From the NCBI GenBank assembly GCA_013334735.1, contig JAAXXA010000236.1:1-5396 (forward strand): DNA of 5,396 nt, given 5' to 3'. Positions 5,037 through 5,396 of this stretch are shown here, piece by piece. Made by a program: the position numbers and the translations under genes. The stretch's first letter is position 1, and each line of letters opens with the position of its first letter. The DNA comes from Bacteroidota bacterium. Lineage in GTDB: Bacteria; Bacteroidota; Bacteroidia; Bacteroidales; CG2-30-32-10. The notes under the pieces were generated by a model. It made no database searches and was not told the DNA's origin. It saw only the letters and a list, made by a program, of their open reading frames with translations.

Positions 5037-5396
5037 AAGGAACAACATCAAATTCAATTACAGAAAGCCAGTTAACAGGTACTGTTCCCACACAGCTTGC
5101 ATCTTCTGTTTTTATTGTTATACTATTGCCGGCGCCCATCCATTTTGGACCACTGGAGCCACCGGTTAGATTAACCGCAAATAATAATCTAAGTATATAT
5201 GAACCGGCATAAACTCCATTAATTTGTTTTATATTCCAATCCACAGTACCACTTGTGCTACAAGATACGTTAGATGCAGAACCTCCGAACATTACAGCTT
5301 CAATTTTCCAGACTTTATCGGCGGGTACTGTGTAAGTTACTGTACCTCCAAGCGTAGCAGATGTTTGCAGCATAAGCACCTGGCTGAATTTAAGAT
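5035..5396 (-). CDS. C-terminal part of an unrecognised beta-rich protein (5' end outside window)
   Basis: On the - strand a frame ends at TAA (5037-5035) and stays open to the right edge, giving about 120 residues. A GTG at 5379 could start a 114-residue protein. However, the upstream codons continue in frame (LKFSQ before the GTG) and blend with the pattern that follows, so this is more likely the end of a longer protein. The segment is rich in Ser, Thr, Gly and Val with alternating hydrophobic residues: TVPADKVWKIEAVMFGG early, KWMGAGNSITIKTEDA in the middle and WLSVIEFDVVP at the end. This suggests a beta-sandwich domain. I recall similar endings (a PAGKVWK-like start and a SVIEF/Y close) in uncharacterised, often exported Bacteroidota proteins. 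No domain name, catalytic residue or sorting signal can be given. It converges with the rubrerythrin gene and is unlikely to belong to the redox locus. Confidence 0.72.
   Translation of the reverse strand, partial: LKFSQVLMLQTSATLGGTVTYTVPADKVWKIEAVMFGGSASNVSCSTSGTVDWNIKQINGVYAGSYILRLLFAVNLTGGSSGPKWMGAGNSITIKTEDASCVGTVPVNWLSVIEFDVVP

Noticed and set aside
5377..5379. GTG as the true start of the - strand gene
   Set aside because: The frame is open to the window edge and the residues before the GTG fit the domain pattern, so a longer protein cut by the window is more likely.

Overview
The window looks like part of a Bacteroidota chromosome, probably from an anaerobic or microaerophilic member. 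Four things point that way. The DNA is AT-rich. Start codons lack Shine-Dalgarno sequences. The best promoter candidate matches the Bacteroidota TAnnTTTG -7 element. A broken cas1 reads like the type II Cas1 of that phylum. The exact genus cannot be read from this sequence.

Left part (1-824): the window opens with the 3' end of an unrecognised gene (2-163). Next is a non-coding stretch with a GAGCGCAGTCGAAA-type intergenic element, a small hairpin and three exact 14-bp tandem repeats. A 78-codon frame (347-583) follows. Its first ~52 residues are the N-terminus of a type II CRISPR Cas1, but the rest of Cas1 is missing and replaced by an unrelated tail. No cas9, cas2 or CRISPR array is visible. 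A 241-bp AT-rich gap then holds a 13-bp perfect inverted repeat and a TAnnTTTG promoter candidate.

Central part (825-4973): four genes run on the + strand and probably form one redox locus. They are (1) a 293-residue protein made of two Cys-rich zinc-ribbon/rubredoxin-like modules; (2) the FAD/NAD and [2Fe-2S] subunit of an NfnAB/SudAB-type oxidoreductase; (3) the matching two-[4Fe-4S], FAD/NADP subunit, which carries a third copy of the same Cys-rich module fused to its N-terminus; and (4) a short rubrerythrin-type diiron protein without a rubredoxin domain. NfnAB enzymes exchange electrons between NADPH, NADH and ferredoxin, and rubrerythrins reduce peroxide using external electrons. The locus could therefore move reducing power toward peroxide detoxification or redox balance, with the shared Cys-rich module as a docking, regulatory or electron-transfer part. 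That last step is inference. The spacers on either side of nfnA carry short related repeats in opposite orientation.

Right part (4974-5396): a nested inverted repeat ending in a T-run separates the rubrerythrin gene from a convergent gene on the - strand. Only the C-terminal ~120 residues of that gene lie in the window, and they look like a beta-rich, Ser/Thr/Gly-rich domain.

The most notable points are the Cys-rich module fused to NfnB together with its two copies in the neighbouring gene, and the truncated Cas1.
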